From: Pseudogracilibacillus sp037071985
Lineage (GTDB): Bacteria; Bacillota; Bacilli; Bacillales; Amphibacillaceae
Length of the DNA: 64,000 nucleotides
Direction of reading: 5' to 3'
NCBI RefSeq assembly: GCF_037071985.1
Contig: NZ_JAXHDF010000001.1
Location: 1 to 64,000 of the forward strand
Shown piece by piece: positions 45,269 through 53,988 of the stretch; position 1 is the stretch's first letter; the number at the start of each line of letters is the position of its first letter. Under the pieces are notes generated by a model. It saw nothing but the letters and a program-made list of their open reading frames with translations, was not told the DNA's origin and made no database searches. The position numbers and the translations under genes were made by a program.

Positions 45269-46104
45269 TAGGAGACAGCCTCCATTTGTTCGATTATTTT
45301 TGATACAATCCTTTCAAAAACGAATGCTCGGTATTTCTGTGTAGCATGCATATCTTCTACAATTGGGGCAGGCAACTGTTTCATTATCTTTTGAATACGT
45401 TTTTCACCTTTAACAGATGGATCATTCACTAAATTCTCAATCTGCTGAAGGCGAAATGGATACGGACATAACCCACTAAATGCAACTCTAGTCAATCCAT
45501 CTACCTTTATTGCTGCACTTGTCAAAATAGGATAATTTACGCTCGATTGTTTCGTCCTTTTTTCAGTGAAGAATGGTTGCTTTATGATCTCAATATCAGT
45601 AATGATTTGTACAATGAATTCTCCGTCTCTTAAATTTATCGAATCGGTAAAAACTTGTAATATACTTCTTTTTTCCAAGCCTTTATCTGTCGCGATGACA
45701 ATTTTACTATCAGCAAGCAAAAAAGGGAGAATCCCCTCTTTATAAGGCAAGTTACTCATAAGGTTTCCACCAATAGTTATCTTATTGCGCTCCGTCTTTG
45801 TTGCAATCTGCTTAACTACCTTTGTTAAAAGTGGAAATACATTTGAATCGGCTACATTCGTTAATGTAACTGCCGCTCCAATTATCAGTTCAGAATTTTG
45901 CTGATGGATAACACGACATTCTTGAATTTCCTTTATGTCAATGATTACTTCAGGATTGACTTCATCCATCCGTGCTCTACTAATAAACTCGGTTGCTCCT
46001 GCAACGTACATCACTTGTTTATTTTGCGAGCGATAGTTGTTATATTGTTTAATCGCTTCAGCCCATGTTTTCGGTTTACAATACTCAAAATCAAAATTAA
46101 TCAT
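45268..46104 (-). CDS. pucC: Xanthine dehydrogenase FAD-binding subunit PucC
   Basis: A 278-residue FAD subunit of the CoxM type. FAD-binding motifs are VAGATEF (near 35) and TIGGNLMSN (near 110). It accepts electrons from PucE and passes them to NAD. It overlaps pucD by 8 bp and pucE by 1 bp. Confidence 0.93.
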   Translation of the reverse strand: MINFDFEYCKPKTWAEAIKQYNNYRSQNKQVMYVAGATEFISRARMDEVNPEVIIDIKEIQECRVIHQQNSELIIGAAVTLTNVADSNVFPLLTKVVKQIATKTERNKITIGGNLMSNLPYKEGILPFLLADSKIVIATDKGLEKRSILQVFTDSINLRDGEFIVQIITDIEIIKQPFFTEKRTKQSSVNYPILTSAAIKVDGLTRVAFSGLCPYPFRLQQIENLVNDPSVKGEKRIQKIMKQLPAPIVEDMHATQKYRAFVFERIVSKIIEQMEAVS

Positions 46105-48439
46105 TTCTCCCCTCCACAGATTCCCAAATAAATTCTGGAGTGAGAGGCAATTGATTTAATGAAGATCCGCTAGCAATAGATAAACTATTTGAAAGGGCAC
46201 CAGCCATTCCGATTACTCCATATTCGCCAATCCCTCGTGCCCCATATGGTCCATCAACCAATGGTGTTTCAATAAAATCCACTAAATATTCCGGGACTTC
46301 ACTAGCTCGTAATATATCGTATGATCTGAATTGCGGATTTAAAACTCTTCCTTCTTCATTAAACATAAACGTCTCTCTACTTGCCCAGCTTAATCCTAAA
46401 TACATGCCACCACGCATTTGTCCAATTGCAGCATTCGGATTAATTACTTTTCCAGCATCTAAAACTGTCGCCGCTTTGATTATTTTGTACGTATATTCTT
46501 GTGGATCATACTCTACTTCAATTGCTTGAGCCCCGACCGTCCACTGGGGACCGGGTTTTCCATATCCTGTTTCCGGATCAAGAGGAGTTAAATGACGAAC
46601 AATATGGGAACCTCCCCCAATGATTAAACCACCTATTGAATTTCCATTTGGAAACTTATAACCTACTGCTACATCTTTAATATTCACGTAAAATTCAGGA
46701 CTATCTTTTATATATACCTTCCCATTTCCTACCACAACATCTGCTGGTAAACATTTTAAAGCAACTGCACCAATTTGTTTTAATTGAAAAATAGCATCTT
46801 CTGCTGCCGCCATAACTGCCCGACCCGCTAAGTATGTAGTACTACTAGCCACTGTTTTCCATTGATGTGGATCATATTTAGTATTTACTTCCATTGTTAC
46901 ATGGATTTTTTTCATATCCATTTGTAACTTTTCCGCTAAAATTTGAGCAAGTACTGTTTTTGTCCCTTGACCATGTTCGATCGCTGCACTATTTAGATTT
47001 ACACTTCCATCTATATTAAAGATTAGAATTACTCCAGCTGTTGCATTGGGTGGTGTGCTTGAAGTCTTCCAAAAGCTTGTTATTCCTTTTGTGCGGACCT
47101 TCCCATCTTGAGTAGTTGTGCTTTGGCCTTCTGACCAATTAATTAACTCTTTAATTCGTCTGAGGCAAGAAGAAACATCGCCAATATTACTCGAATTTAA
47201 ATGAGTCTGTGTAGGAGTCGTATCACCTGGTTTAATTGCATTCATTAATCTAAGTTCAATAGGATCGATAGCAAGCTTTTCAGCTAATAAATCCATTGCG
47301 CGTTCCATAACAAAAGTTAATTCAGGATGTCCAAACCCCCTAAAGGAAGTAGCATAAGGCATATTTGTATAAACACAATATGAATCACAATGAACATGAT
47401 CAATTTTATACGGTCCTGTGCAGTCAACCGCTCCAGCCTTACTCATTCCGGCTCCCATATCTGAATAACCGCCTGTATTAAAATAAAATTCATACGATGC
47501 AGCCTTCAGCTTTCCATTTTTGGTAGCGCCAAGTTTCACATTTGCTTCCAAGCCTATATGTACAGGTGAAGAGATTAAATCTTCCTCTCTTGTATTTACA
47601 AGGCTGACCATCCTGCCACCTACTGCCCGAGAGGCTAAATAAACAATAAATTCTAATTGCACGCATCCCTTTCCACCAAATGCTCCACCAACTAAAGGAG
47701 TTTCTACTGAAATTTTTCCTGGTTCAATATTAAAACATTCGCTTAATAATTTTTGGACATAAAAAGGTCCTTGAGTTGCTGAATATATATATACATGACC
47801 ATCCTTTAATATTTCTGCTCTAGAGACTCTCGTTTCAAGTGCTGCATGGTCGGCCGGTTTAAAAGAAAATTTTTCTTCCACTGTAATATCACTTTCTTTC
47901 CACCCCGTCTTCATATCTCCTTTACGAATTTTAGTAAGATTTGCGATATTTGTATTAGGCACTGAATGAACTCCTTTGACCATAACTGTATAATCTTTCA
48001 TATTTTCATGAATTAATGGAGCTTCCTTTTTTATAGCTTCCCGGGGAGATTGGAGAACAGGAAGGGGTTCATATTCCACTTTAATAAGCCCCGCAGCATA
48101 TTTCGCCTGATGTTCCTGATCTGCCACAACGACTGCAATTGGTTCGCCATAATAGCGAACTTTTTTATAAGCAATGGGAGGTCTATCACCAAGTAGCGGT
48201 CCTACCTGATACGGAAAATCTTCTCCCGTAATTACAGCGTGTACTCCTGGTGACTTTAAAGCTTCATTTACATCTACATGTTTCAATCTAGCATGGGCAT
48301 GAGTACTTATATGTAATGCTGCACTTAATGTTCCTGGCTTTGACTCATCATTTGTATAGCGAACTTTTCCATAGGCTTTGTCTTTTAAATCAATCCGCGG
48401 GATATCTTTTCCGACATAAGTTAGGTTTTGAGTATCCAT
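46097..48439 (-). CDS. pucD: Xanthine dehydrogenase molybdopterin-binding subunit PucD
   Basis: A 780-residue molybdenum hydroxylase large subunit that oxidises hypoxanthine and xanthine to urate. The N-terminal aldehyde-oxidase a/b hammerhead domain has GKVRYTNDESKPG. Mo-binding segments are ATQGPFYVQ, GGAFGGKGC (near residue 260), SFRGFGHPE (near 365) and the C-terminal GARGIGEYGV with the catalytic glutamate. The ATG at 48439 is 9 nt after AAGG; the ATG at 48448 sits too close. It is the first gene of pucDCEAB. The substrate could be another purine or heterocycle, since no purine transporter is beside it. Confidence 0.92.
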   Translation of the reverse strand: MDTQNLTYVGKDIPRIDLKDKAYGKVRYTNDESKPGTLSAALHISTHAHARLKHVDVNEALKSPGVHAVITGEDFPYQVGPLLGDRPPIAYKKVRYYGEPIAVVVADQEHQAKYAAGLIKVEYEPLPVLQSPREAIKKEAPLIHENMKDYTVMVKGVHSVPNTNIANLTKIRKGDMKTGWKESDITVEEKFSFKPADHAALETRVSRAEILKDGHVYIYSATQGPFYVQKLLSECFNIEPGKISVETPLVGGAFGGKGCVQLEFIVYLASRAVGGRMVSLVNTREEDLISSPVHIGLEANVKLGATKNGKLKAASYEFYFNTGGYSDMGAGMSKAGAVDCTGPYKIDHVHCDSYCVYTNMPYATSFRGFGHPELTFVMERAMDLLAEKLAIDPIELRLMNAIKPGDTTPTQTHLNSSNIGDVSSCLRRIKELINWSEGQSTTTQDGKVRTKGITSFWKTSSTPPNATAGVILIFNIDGSVNLNSAAIEHGQGTKTVLAQILAEKLQMDMKKIHVTMEVNTKYDPHQWKTVASSTTYLAGRAVMAAAEDAIFQLKQIGAVALKCLPADVVVGNGKVYIKDSPEFYVNIKDVAVGYKFPNGNSIGGLIIGGGSHIVRHLTPLDPETGYGKPGPQWTVGAQAIEVEYDPQEYTYKIIKAATVLDAGKVINPNAAIGQMRGGMYLGLSWASRETFMFNEEGRVLNPQFRSYDILRASEVPEYLVDFIETPLVDGPYGARGIGEYGVIGMAGALSNSLSIASGSSLNQLPLTPEFIWESVEGRND

Positions 48440-48495
48440 ATATTCCATCCTTATTTTGGTAATAGTTACGATTTAATATCTCCATTCGTCTAGTA

Positions 48496-48514
48496 TTTAT
48501 TCAAAATGAATAAA
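48496..48514. promoter_or_regulatory. 19-bp palindrome upstream of pucD, possible operator
   Basis: TTTATTCA-AAA-TGAATAAA is a perfect inverted repeat about 60 bp before the pucD start. It has the form of a dimeric repressor or activator site; the protein that would bind is unknown. Confidence 0.4.
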
Positions 48515-48538
48515 GGAATATGTATCGTTTAGCCAAAA

Positions 48539-48578
48539 CAAAAAAGGCTTCCGTACACCTTCATAGTCGGAAGCCTTC
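48539..48578 (-). terminator. Terminator downstream of the DUF456 gene
   Basis: AAGGCTTCCG...CGGAAGCCTT with T6 on the minus side, about 105 bp past the DUF456 stop and before the pucD promoter region. Confidence 0.8.
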
Positions 48579-48683
48579 ATAAATCTATTCGTATGAATAT
48601 TTAAGAAACAGTGCAAACACGAAATATCCCTCTCTATCTCTACTTTGCAAGATGGGGTCCGTTAACATCTTTCTTCGTGTTCT

Positions 48684-49169
48684 CTATAGGAGGAATATCG
48701 TTATAAAAAACCATGCAATCATAATAAATTGGATTAAAAATTTAGCAATAACACCGCTTAAAAATCCTGCTAATGCGCCAACCGATGCAAGACTCGCTTC
48801 TTTTGCGGTCTTATGTTGTACCATTTCAATTAAAAAAACAAGGATTAATGGAACAACAATTATTCCTAACGGCGGATATATAAATGTTCCGATAATGACG
48901 CCTATAATAGCACCCCATTGACTGCCTTTCGTCCCGCCAAATTTATTGACAAAGTAGCGGTTCGTCAAGAGGTCAGCAATTACTAAGATAATAGTAAAAA
49001 CAGCCATCACTACCCAAAAAAATACTGATAACTGATGGGGCTCAAGGAAGAAATGGTAAAGTATAAATCCTAACCAGATTAAAGCGACAGCTGGAATAAC
49101 AGGTACAAAAACTCCGATCATGCTTACAATGAATAAAACAATAATTAACGCCCAGATAATAATTTCCAT
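48684..49169 (-). CDS. DUF456 (YqgC-like) membrane protein
   Basis: A 161-residue integral membrane protein with four to five helices. Features of DUF456 are the glycine-rich segments GVFVPVIPAVALIWLGF, FGGTKGSQWGAIIGVIIGTF and ASVGALAGFLSGVIAKF. Function is unknown. It lies 23 bp after the PlsY-like gene and is probably cotranscribed. Confidence 0.88.
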   Translation of the reverse strand: MEIIIWALIIVLFIVSMIGVFVPVIPAVALIWLGFILYHFFLEPHQLSVFFWVVMAVFTIILVIADLLTNRYFVNKFGGTKGSQWGAIIGVIIGTFIYPPLGIIVVPLILVFLIEMVQHKTAKEASLASVGALAGFLSGVIAKFLIQFIMIAWFFITIFLL

Positions 49170-49192
49170 TAATCTGATCTCCTATAGTTAAA

Positions 49193-49819
49193 TTAACTTG
49201 CCTCTCTTCTAAATATTGTGGACAGCTTTACTTCTTCCTTATTCATGATCCGTTTAAAATTCTCTACATGTTTCATGATAAATAAAAATATAAATAAAAA
49301 TGCAATATATGTGGCAGCTCTTCCAAACGTATAAGTCGTATACATTATAAAAGATAGATATAACATAGAGGTACCGGTCACGAAATAGTTAGTCACAAAG
49401 GCAAAAATTAATAAAATAATGAGTCCCAAGACTGCAAATTTCCAATCTAAATATAATAACACTCCAAAGAATGATGCTGTTCCTTTTCCACCTTTGAAGC
49501 TCATTGTCACTGGAAAGTTATGACCAATAATGACAAATAACGCATTGACATATAAGAGCAATGTTTGGTGTTCAAATAGTACATTAAAATTATCTAATAT
49601 TATTGCAACGAGACCAAGAGAAATAATTGCCTTAATTACGTCGATAAACGCAACGATAACCCCAAACTTCAAACCTAATAAAACAGTCGTATTGGTAGCA
49701 CCTGCATTTTTCATCCCATTATTTTTAATATTAATATTTTTATATTTACCTACAAGCTGGGCCCCATTTATGCAGCCGAATAAATATCCCACAATTATTA
49801 TTATAAGAAGAAGATACAT
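49193..49819 (-). CDS. PlsY-like acyltransferase paralogue with altered motif 1
   Basis: A 208-residue polytopic membrane protein of the acylphosphate:glycerol-3-phosphate acyltransferase family. The phosphate-loop motif 2 is present (GHNFPVTMSFKGGKG), and so are the histidine, asparagine and glutamate of motif 3 (KHVENFKRIMNKEE). Motif 1, normally D-I-R-x-x-G-S-G-N-x-G-A-T-N, reads NIKNNGMKNAGATN, so the conserved serine and arginine are missing. It may be a functionally shifted paralogue. The ATG at 49819 is 6 nt after AAGGAGGGG; upstream in-frame codons include that site. Confidence 0.85.
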   Translation of the reverse strand: MYLLLIIIIVGYLFGCINGAQLVGKYKNINIKNNGMKNAGATNTTVLLGLKFGVIVAFIDVIKAIISLGLVAIILDNFNVLFEHQTLLLYVNALFVIIGHNFPVTMSFKGGKGTASFFGVLLYLDWKFAVLGLIILLIFAFVTNYFVTGTSMLYLSFIMYTTYTFGRAATYIAFLFIFLFIMKHVENFKRIMNKEEVKLSTIFRREAS

Positions 49820-49896
49820 TGTTCTCCCCTCCTTTTCAATAATCATACTGTAAAAACAACTTTATAACAATTTATTCCACCTTATGAATATAATAA

Positions 49897-49936
49897 GAAA
49901 AAGAACCTAGTCTATCTAAGCTTAGGTTCTTTTTCA
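49897..49936 (-). terminator. Terminator of the YtzI-like gene
   Basis: GAAAAAGAACCTA...TAGGTTCTTTTTC hairpin 10 bp past the stop; T-run on minus. Confidence 0.88.
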
Positions 49937-49945
49937 GCCAATGCC

Positions 49946-50107
49946 TTAACGTCTTTCCTCACTAACTTTTTCCTGATACTCCTTTTCTTCATCTACTAAC
50001 GGATCAATCGTATGCTTATATCCATATCCTTTTGATATTGTTAGTAATGATAAAATTAGAATACCTACAGTCAGAAGGATACTGATAACAAACGCTGACA
50101 TCGCCAC
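49946..50107 (-). CDS. Small membrane protein, YtzI-like
   Basis: A 53-codon reading frame. Reading minus from GTG at 50107 gives MAMSAFVISILLTVG and continues through a single hydrophobic helix (residues about 4-23) into TISKGYGYKHTIDPLVDEE and a charged tail ending SEERR. AGGTG lies 7 nt before the GTG, and a terminator follows directly, so the unit looks like a real monocistronic gene. The K-G-Y-x-x-K-H-T-x-D-P segment resembles the small YtzI proteins of Bacillus from memory. Function is unknown. Confidence 0.7.
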   Translation of the reverse strand: MAMSAFVISILLTVGILILSLLTISKGYGYKHTIDPLVDEEKEYQEKVSEERR

Positions 50108-50173
50108 TTTTAACACCTAACCTTCATCTTAATTTATTTGTATCGTACGTATTTTACTAGATAAAATCCATTT

Positions 50174-51091
50174 TTAGTATGTTTCTCTTCTATCTTCTCC
50201 AATAATTCGGACTTCCCGCTCTAAATCAACACCATACTTTTCTTTTACAACCTTTTGCACATATTCTATTAAAGTGATATATTCATTAGCTGTTGCTTCC
50301 TCTTTATTGATAATGAATCCAGCATGTTTTAACGAAACTTGAGCTCCACCGATCTGCTTTCCTTGTAAACCGCTGTCCTGAATGAGCTTTCCCGCAAAAT
50401 AACCTGGCGGACGCTTGAATACACTTCCACAAGTAGGATATTCTAAAGGTTGCTTCGATTCTCGCTTATACGTTAAATCGTCCATAATCGATTTAATTTC
50501 GTCATAGTCGCCCACTTCTAAACCAAATTCGGCTTCAAGTACAATATAACCATTCTTAGGTATATTGCTCGTTCTATAAGACAAGTCTAAATCTTTCGCT
50601 TTTATTTTGCTTATATTCCCTTCACGATCCACAATTGTTGCTTGAAGTAAGACATCTTTAATTTCACCGCCATATGCACCAGCATTCATAAACAGAGCTC
50701 CACCGACCGAACCAGGAATTCCACAAGCAAATTCCAATCCGGTTAAATGGCTTTCTAGTGCCTGTTTCGATACATCGGCTATAAGTGCTCCACTTTGAGC
50801 AATTACCGTTTTGCCGTCAACACGAATATCTCCTAACTTCCCTAAGTACATAACAATTCCGCGGATTCCACCGTCTTTTATAATTAAATTCGACCCGTTT
50901 CCAAGTAGCATAAAAGGGAGATTTTCTTTTGTTGCAAATTTTACCACTTGTTGAACTTGTTCATACGTTTCAGGAGTGACAAAATAGTCAGCATTTCCTC
51001 CTAAACGAGTATACGTGTGATTTTTTAACGATTTGTTTTCAACTACATTATCTACTGTAACAATATTTATTAACTGTTCATATATATTCAC
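50174..51091 (-). CDS. murB: UDP-N-acetylenolpyruvoylglucosamine reductase
   Basis: A 305-residue FAD enzyme that makes UDP-MurNAc for peptidoglycan. YTRLGGNADYF (near residue 30), the FAD site LGNGSNLI, and LEFACGIPGSVGGALFMNAGAYGG are diagnostic. The serine in CGSVFKRPPGYFAG marks the type II (Gram-positive) MurB. A GTG at 51091 is preferred over ATG 51100 because GAGGA abuts that ATG. It stands alone rather than in the mur/div cluster. Confidence 0.95.
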   Translation of the reverse strand: MNIYEQLINIVTVDNVVENKSLKNHTYTRLGGNADYFVTPETYEQVQQVVKFATKENLPFMLLGNGSNLIIKDGGIRGIVMYLGKLGDIRVDGKTVIAQSGALIADVSKQALESHLTGLEFACGIPGSVGGALFMNAGAYGGEIKDVLLQATIVDREGNISKIKAKDLDLSYRTSNIPKNGYIVLEAEFGLEVGDYDEIKSIMDDLTYKRESKQPLEYPTCGSVFKRPPGYFAGKLIQDSGLQGKQIGGAQVSLKHAGFIINKEEATANEYITLIEYVQKVVKEKYGVDLEREVRIIGEDRRETY

Positions 51092-51176
51092 TAAAATCAT
51101 TCCTCAACTCAATCATTCTAAGCAAAAAGCCTAAAGCTATTATATTAAATAAATAGTTATTTGTCCCTTCTTAAAC

Positions 51177-51977
51177 TTAAATAAACTGTTTGATTGAGTG
51201 AAATTCCGGCTTTAATTTGCTATAAGTCGCAATATATTTAAACCCGACCTCATCCAGCATCTGATAGATTTCTTTAAATCGATGACCAACATGTTCTGCC
51301 TGATGAGCATCTGAACCGACTGTAATAATCTCACCGCCACATTCTTTATACAGTTTAATAATATCAACACTTGGCATAGCACTGTTTAATCCATATGCAA
51401 AACCGGAAGCATTCACTTCGATACCTTTTCCATCCGGAATGATTGTCGTAAATATGTTACGAATAATATCATAAAAATTAGCGTCCGTCGTTAATTTTTT
51501 ATATCGTTTTACTAAGTCCAAATGACCTAAGACTGAATAATAATGGAAGTTTTTTACACAATACAGTAATTCCTCATAGTATAATTCATATGCTTCTTCT
51601 GGAGTTCTATTATTAAAAAATTCCCCATGGTGCAAATTTTTTCTATCTGCAGCATGTAAAGAACAGATAATAAAATCAAACATTTCTTTCTCTAAAACTT
51701 CTTCACATTTCTTTAATAAATGCGGCTGAACTCCAATTTCAACACCTTTTTTTACCGAGATTTGTGATTGATAACGCTGTTGCATTGCTTTGATTTTCTC
51801 ATTGTAACGTGAGAGATCCAAATCAAACTCAATCGTTGGATCTGGATAATCATAATCAATATGTTCTGTAAAGCAGATTTCTTTAAATCCTTTTTTTATC
51901 GCAGATTCAATTGTATCTTCCATTGGTGTTTCGCAGTCAGCAGAAAAATCGCTGTGCATATGATAATCAAACATCAT
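51177..51977 (-). CDS. hisJ: Histidinol-phosphatase, PHP family
   Basis: A 266-residue PHP-domain metal phosphatase converting histidinol phosphate to histidinol. Metal-site motifs are DYHMHSDFS (N-terminus), TEHIDYDYP (near 37), ICSLHAAD (near 105), LGHLDLVKRY (near 150) and GSDAHQAEHVG (near 222). It is divergent from the his operon and completes the phosphatase step that the single-domain HisB here cannot do. GGAGG precedes two adjacent ATGs. Confidence 0.92.
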   Translation of the reverse strand: MMFDYHMHSDFSADCETPMEDTIESAIKKGFKEICFTEHIDYDYPDPTIEFDLDLSRYNEKIKAMQQRYQSQISVKKGVEIGVQPHLLKKCEEVLEKEMFDFIICSLHAADRKNLHHGEFFNNRTPEEAYELYYEELLYCVKNFHYYSVLGHLDLVKRYKKLTTDANFYDIIRNIFTTIIPDGKGIEVNASGFAYGLNSAMPSVDIIKLYKECGGEIITVGSDAHQAEHVGHRFKEIYQMLDEVGFKYIATYSKLKPEFHSIKQFI

Positions 51978-51996
51978 TAATTCCTCCAGTTTGTAA

Positions 51997-52025
51997 TTGA
52001 CAATTTCTTCGTTTACTATTAAAGT
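51997..52025 (+). promoter_or_regulatory. Promoter of the his operon
   Basis: TTGACA (51997-52002), 17-bp spacer, TAAAGT (52020-52025) on plus. The leader to hisZ is about 70 nt and has no T-box sequence. Confidence 0.55.
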
Positions 52026-52058
52026 ATATAAATACCATTCACTTTACTACGATAAAGC

Positions 52059-52074
52059 GATAGAGTGATAGAGT
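52059..52074 (+). repeat. Tandem 8-bp repeat in the his leader
   Basis: GATAGAGT occurs twice head to tail about 30 bp before the hisZ start, downstream of the predicted promoter. It might be an operator, but no known site was recognised. Confidence 0.4.
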
Positions 52075-52102
52075 GGTAAGATTATAAAGGAGTTTCTTTT
52101 AA

Positions 52103-53350
52103 ATGTACTTATATCATAACATAGAAAATGACCTTGTAATTAATGTAGAGCAAATTCATGCACGCCAAAAATTAATTCAAAAAATTAAACAGCGTTTTGC
52201 AACCTTTGGTTATCAAGAAATCATCACATCAACTTTTGAACAATATGATTTATATGCAAAAATGAATGGAACTGTTAATCATCAAGAAATGATTAAAACG
52301 ATTGATAATACTGGACAAGTGCTTGTCCTCCGACCAGATGTCACGATTCCGATTACTCAACAAATTGCATTGCATAATAATGAATTGAGAGAAGACTTAC
52401 GATATTTCTATGTGCAAGATGTTTTCCGCCAGGCTGCAGAGACAAAAGATCATCGTGAGAGCACCCAAGCAGGAGTTGAATATTTCGGAAATCCGTCTCC
52501 TCAAGCAGACGCTGAAATTATTGCTTTAGCCATTCAAATGCTTCAAGATATTCAAGTTAATAATTTTAAAATTGAGCTTGGACATGCAGGGTTTTTTAAA
52601 CAATTAGTAACGGATATGAACTTGGAAAAGCAGGACTTATCTGAATTAAAACAATATATTCAAGCAAAAAATGTAACGGAAATAGAACAGTTTTTAAATC
52701 GTTTATCTGTAGATTCAGAAGTAAAGAAAGTCGTATCTACCCTACCTTTTTTATATGGCAATCCGCTAGAAGTGATTTTAAAAGCAAACAACTTGCCATT
52801 AAATGATGAAATGAAAAATACCTTACAAAATTTAAAAAATATATATGATGTATTAGATGCATATGGGGTAGTCAAAAATGTCGTTATTGACTTAAGTTTA
52901 ATTAACCATATGGATTATTACTCAGATATGATTTTCCAAGGCTTTATTGAAAAAGTCGGTAAACCGATCATTATGGGAGGCCGATATAATACGTTGGCGA
53001 ATCAATTTCACTCTAATCTTCCTGCAATTGGTTTTGCATGTGATGTTAATTTGTTAATAGAAGGAATTGATAATACAACGCTTCCTTCAATTCAGCCTGT
53101 CGATATTGTTGTCACGTTTAACCAACAAGAGGAGCAACAAGGATTACAACTGGCAAGTAAATTAAGGAATGAAAACTTTACTGTTTTAACTTACTTGGAT
53201 TCTCAAGAAAAGAGTAGAATTCCCATATCAACTTTTTCCATTCATATAAAGGAAAATGAAAATATATTAATCATGAAGGATAAACAACTTCCATTTTCAA
53301 ATGCAGAAGACGTATTATCATTACTTCACCGGGTTAAGGAGAGACGATAA
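52103..53350 (+). CDS. hisZ: ATP phosphoribosyltransferase regulatory subunit HisZ
   Basis: A 415-residue HisRS-like protein that pairs with short HisG to form the active, histidine-regulated ATP-PRTase. HisRS-type motifs remain: motif 2-like RYFYVQDVFRQ (near residue 113) and GGRYNTLANQF (near 298). No anticodon-binding domain as in true HisRS is apparent. AAAGGAG lies before the ATG. It heads the operon hisZ-G-D-B-A-F-I-C and ends 2 bp before hisG. Confidence 0.93.
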   Translation: MYLYHNIENDLVINVEQIHARQKLIQKIKQRFATFGYQEIITSTFEQYDLYAKMNGTVNHQEMIKTIDNTGQVLVLRPDVTIPITQQIALHNNELREDLRYFYVQDVFRQAAETKDHRESTQAGVEYFGNPSPQADAEIIALAIQMLQDIQVNNFKIELGHAGFFKQLVTDMNLEKQDLSELKQYIQAKNVTEIEQFLNRLSVDSEVKKVVSTLPFLYGNPLEVILKANNLPLNDEMKNTLQNLKNIYDVLDAYGVVKNVVIDLSLINHMDYYSDMIFQGFIEKVGKPIIMGGRYNTLANQFHSNLPAIGFACDVNLLIEGIDNTTLPSIQPVDIVVTFNQQEEQQGLQLASKLRNENFTVLTYLDSQEKSRIPISTFSIHIKENENILIMKDKQLPFSNAEDVLSLLHRVKERR

Positions 53351-53352
53351 AA

Positions 53353-53988
53353 TTGTCACAACTTACTTTAGCTTTAGCAAAAGGCCGAACTGCAAAAGAT
53401 TCACTTCGCCTCCTTGAAAAGGCAGGGATTTCGTTTCCTGATTTCGATGAGAAAAGTAGAAAACTAGTTTTTTTCAATAATGATCGGTCGATTAAAATGA
53501 TTTATGTAAAAGCTGTTGATGTCACAACGTATGTGGAACAAGGGGCAGCTGATATCGGCATTGTCGGGCGCGATAATATTTTAGAAGCGGAAGCAGATTT
53601 ATACGAGCTATTAGATCTTCATCTTGGAAAGTGCCGCTTCGTCGTAGCTAGTTTAAAAGATATCCCATTAACAAAAGGAAAAACGATTAAAGTAGCCTCT
53701 AAATATCCTAATGTAGCTAAACGCTATTTTTTCAGAAAAGGGATAACTGTTGAAACAATCAAATTAAATGGTTCGGTTGAACTTGCTCCGATTATTAATA
53801 TGTCTGATTGCATCGTAGATATCGTCGAAACAGGAAGTACAATTAAAGAAAATGGATTAACCATTTTGGATGATGTAGAAAAGATTAGCACAAGACTTGT
53901 AGTGAATAAAGCGAGTTTTGCAACGAAAACTGACGATATTCAACATTTTATAGATCAATTAAAAGTCGTTTTGGAGGATAACGAATGA
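53353..53988 (+). CDS. hisG: ATP phosphoribosyltransferase, short form
   Basis: A 211-residue catalytic subunit for the first step of histidine synthesis (ATP plus PRPP). ALAKGRTAKD is at the N-terminus, GAADIGIVGRDN near residue 66, and the PRPP loop is in IVDIVETGSTIKENGL (near 155). The short length, without the C-terminal regulatory domain, fits dependence on HisZ. The start is TTG with GGAGAG upstream. It overlaps hisD by 4 bp. Confidence 0.96.
   Translation: MSQLTLALAKGRTAKDSLRLLEKAGISFPDFDEKSRKLVFFNNDRSIKMIYVKAVDVTTYVEQGAADIGIVGRDNILEAEADLYELLDLHLGKCRFVVASLKDIPLTKGKTIKVASKYPNVAKRYFFRKGITVETIKLNGSVELAPIINMSDCIVDIVETGSTIKENGLTILDDVEKISTRLVVNKASFATKTDDIQHFIDQLKVVLEDNE

Noticed and set aside
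52026..52102. T-box leader before hisZ
   Set aside because: Only about 70 nt of leader, no GGTGG-type T-box sequence and no terminator hairpin.
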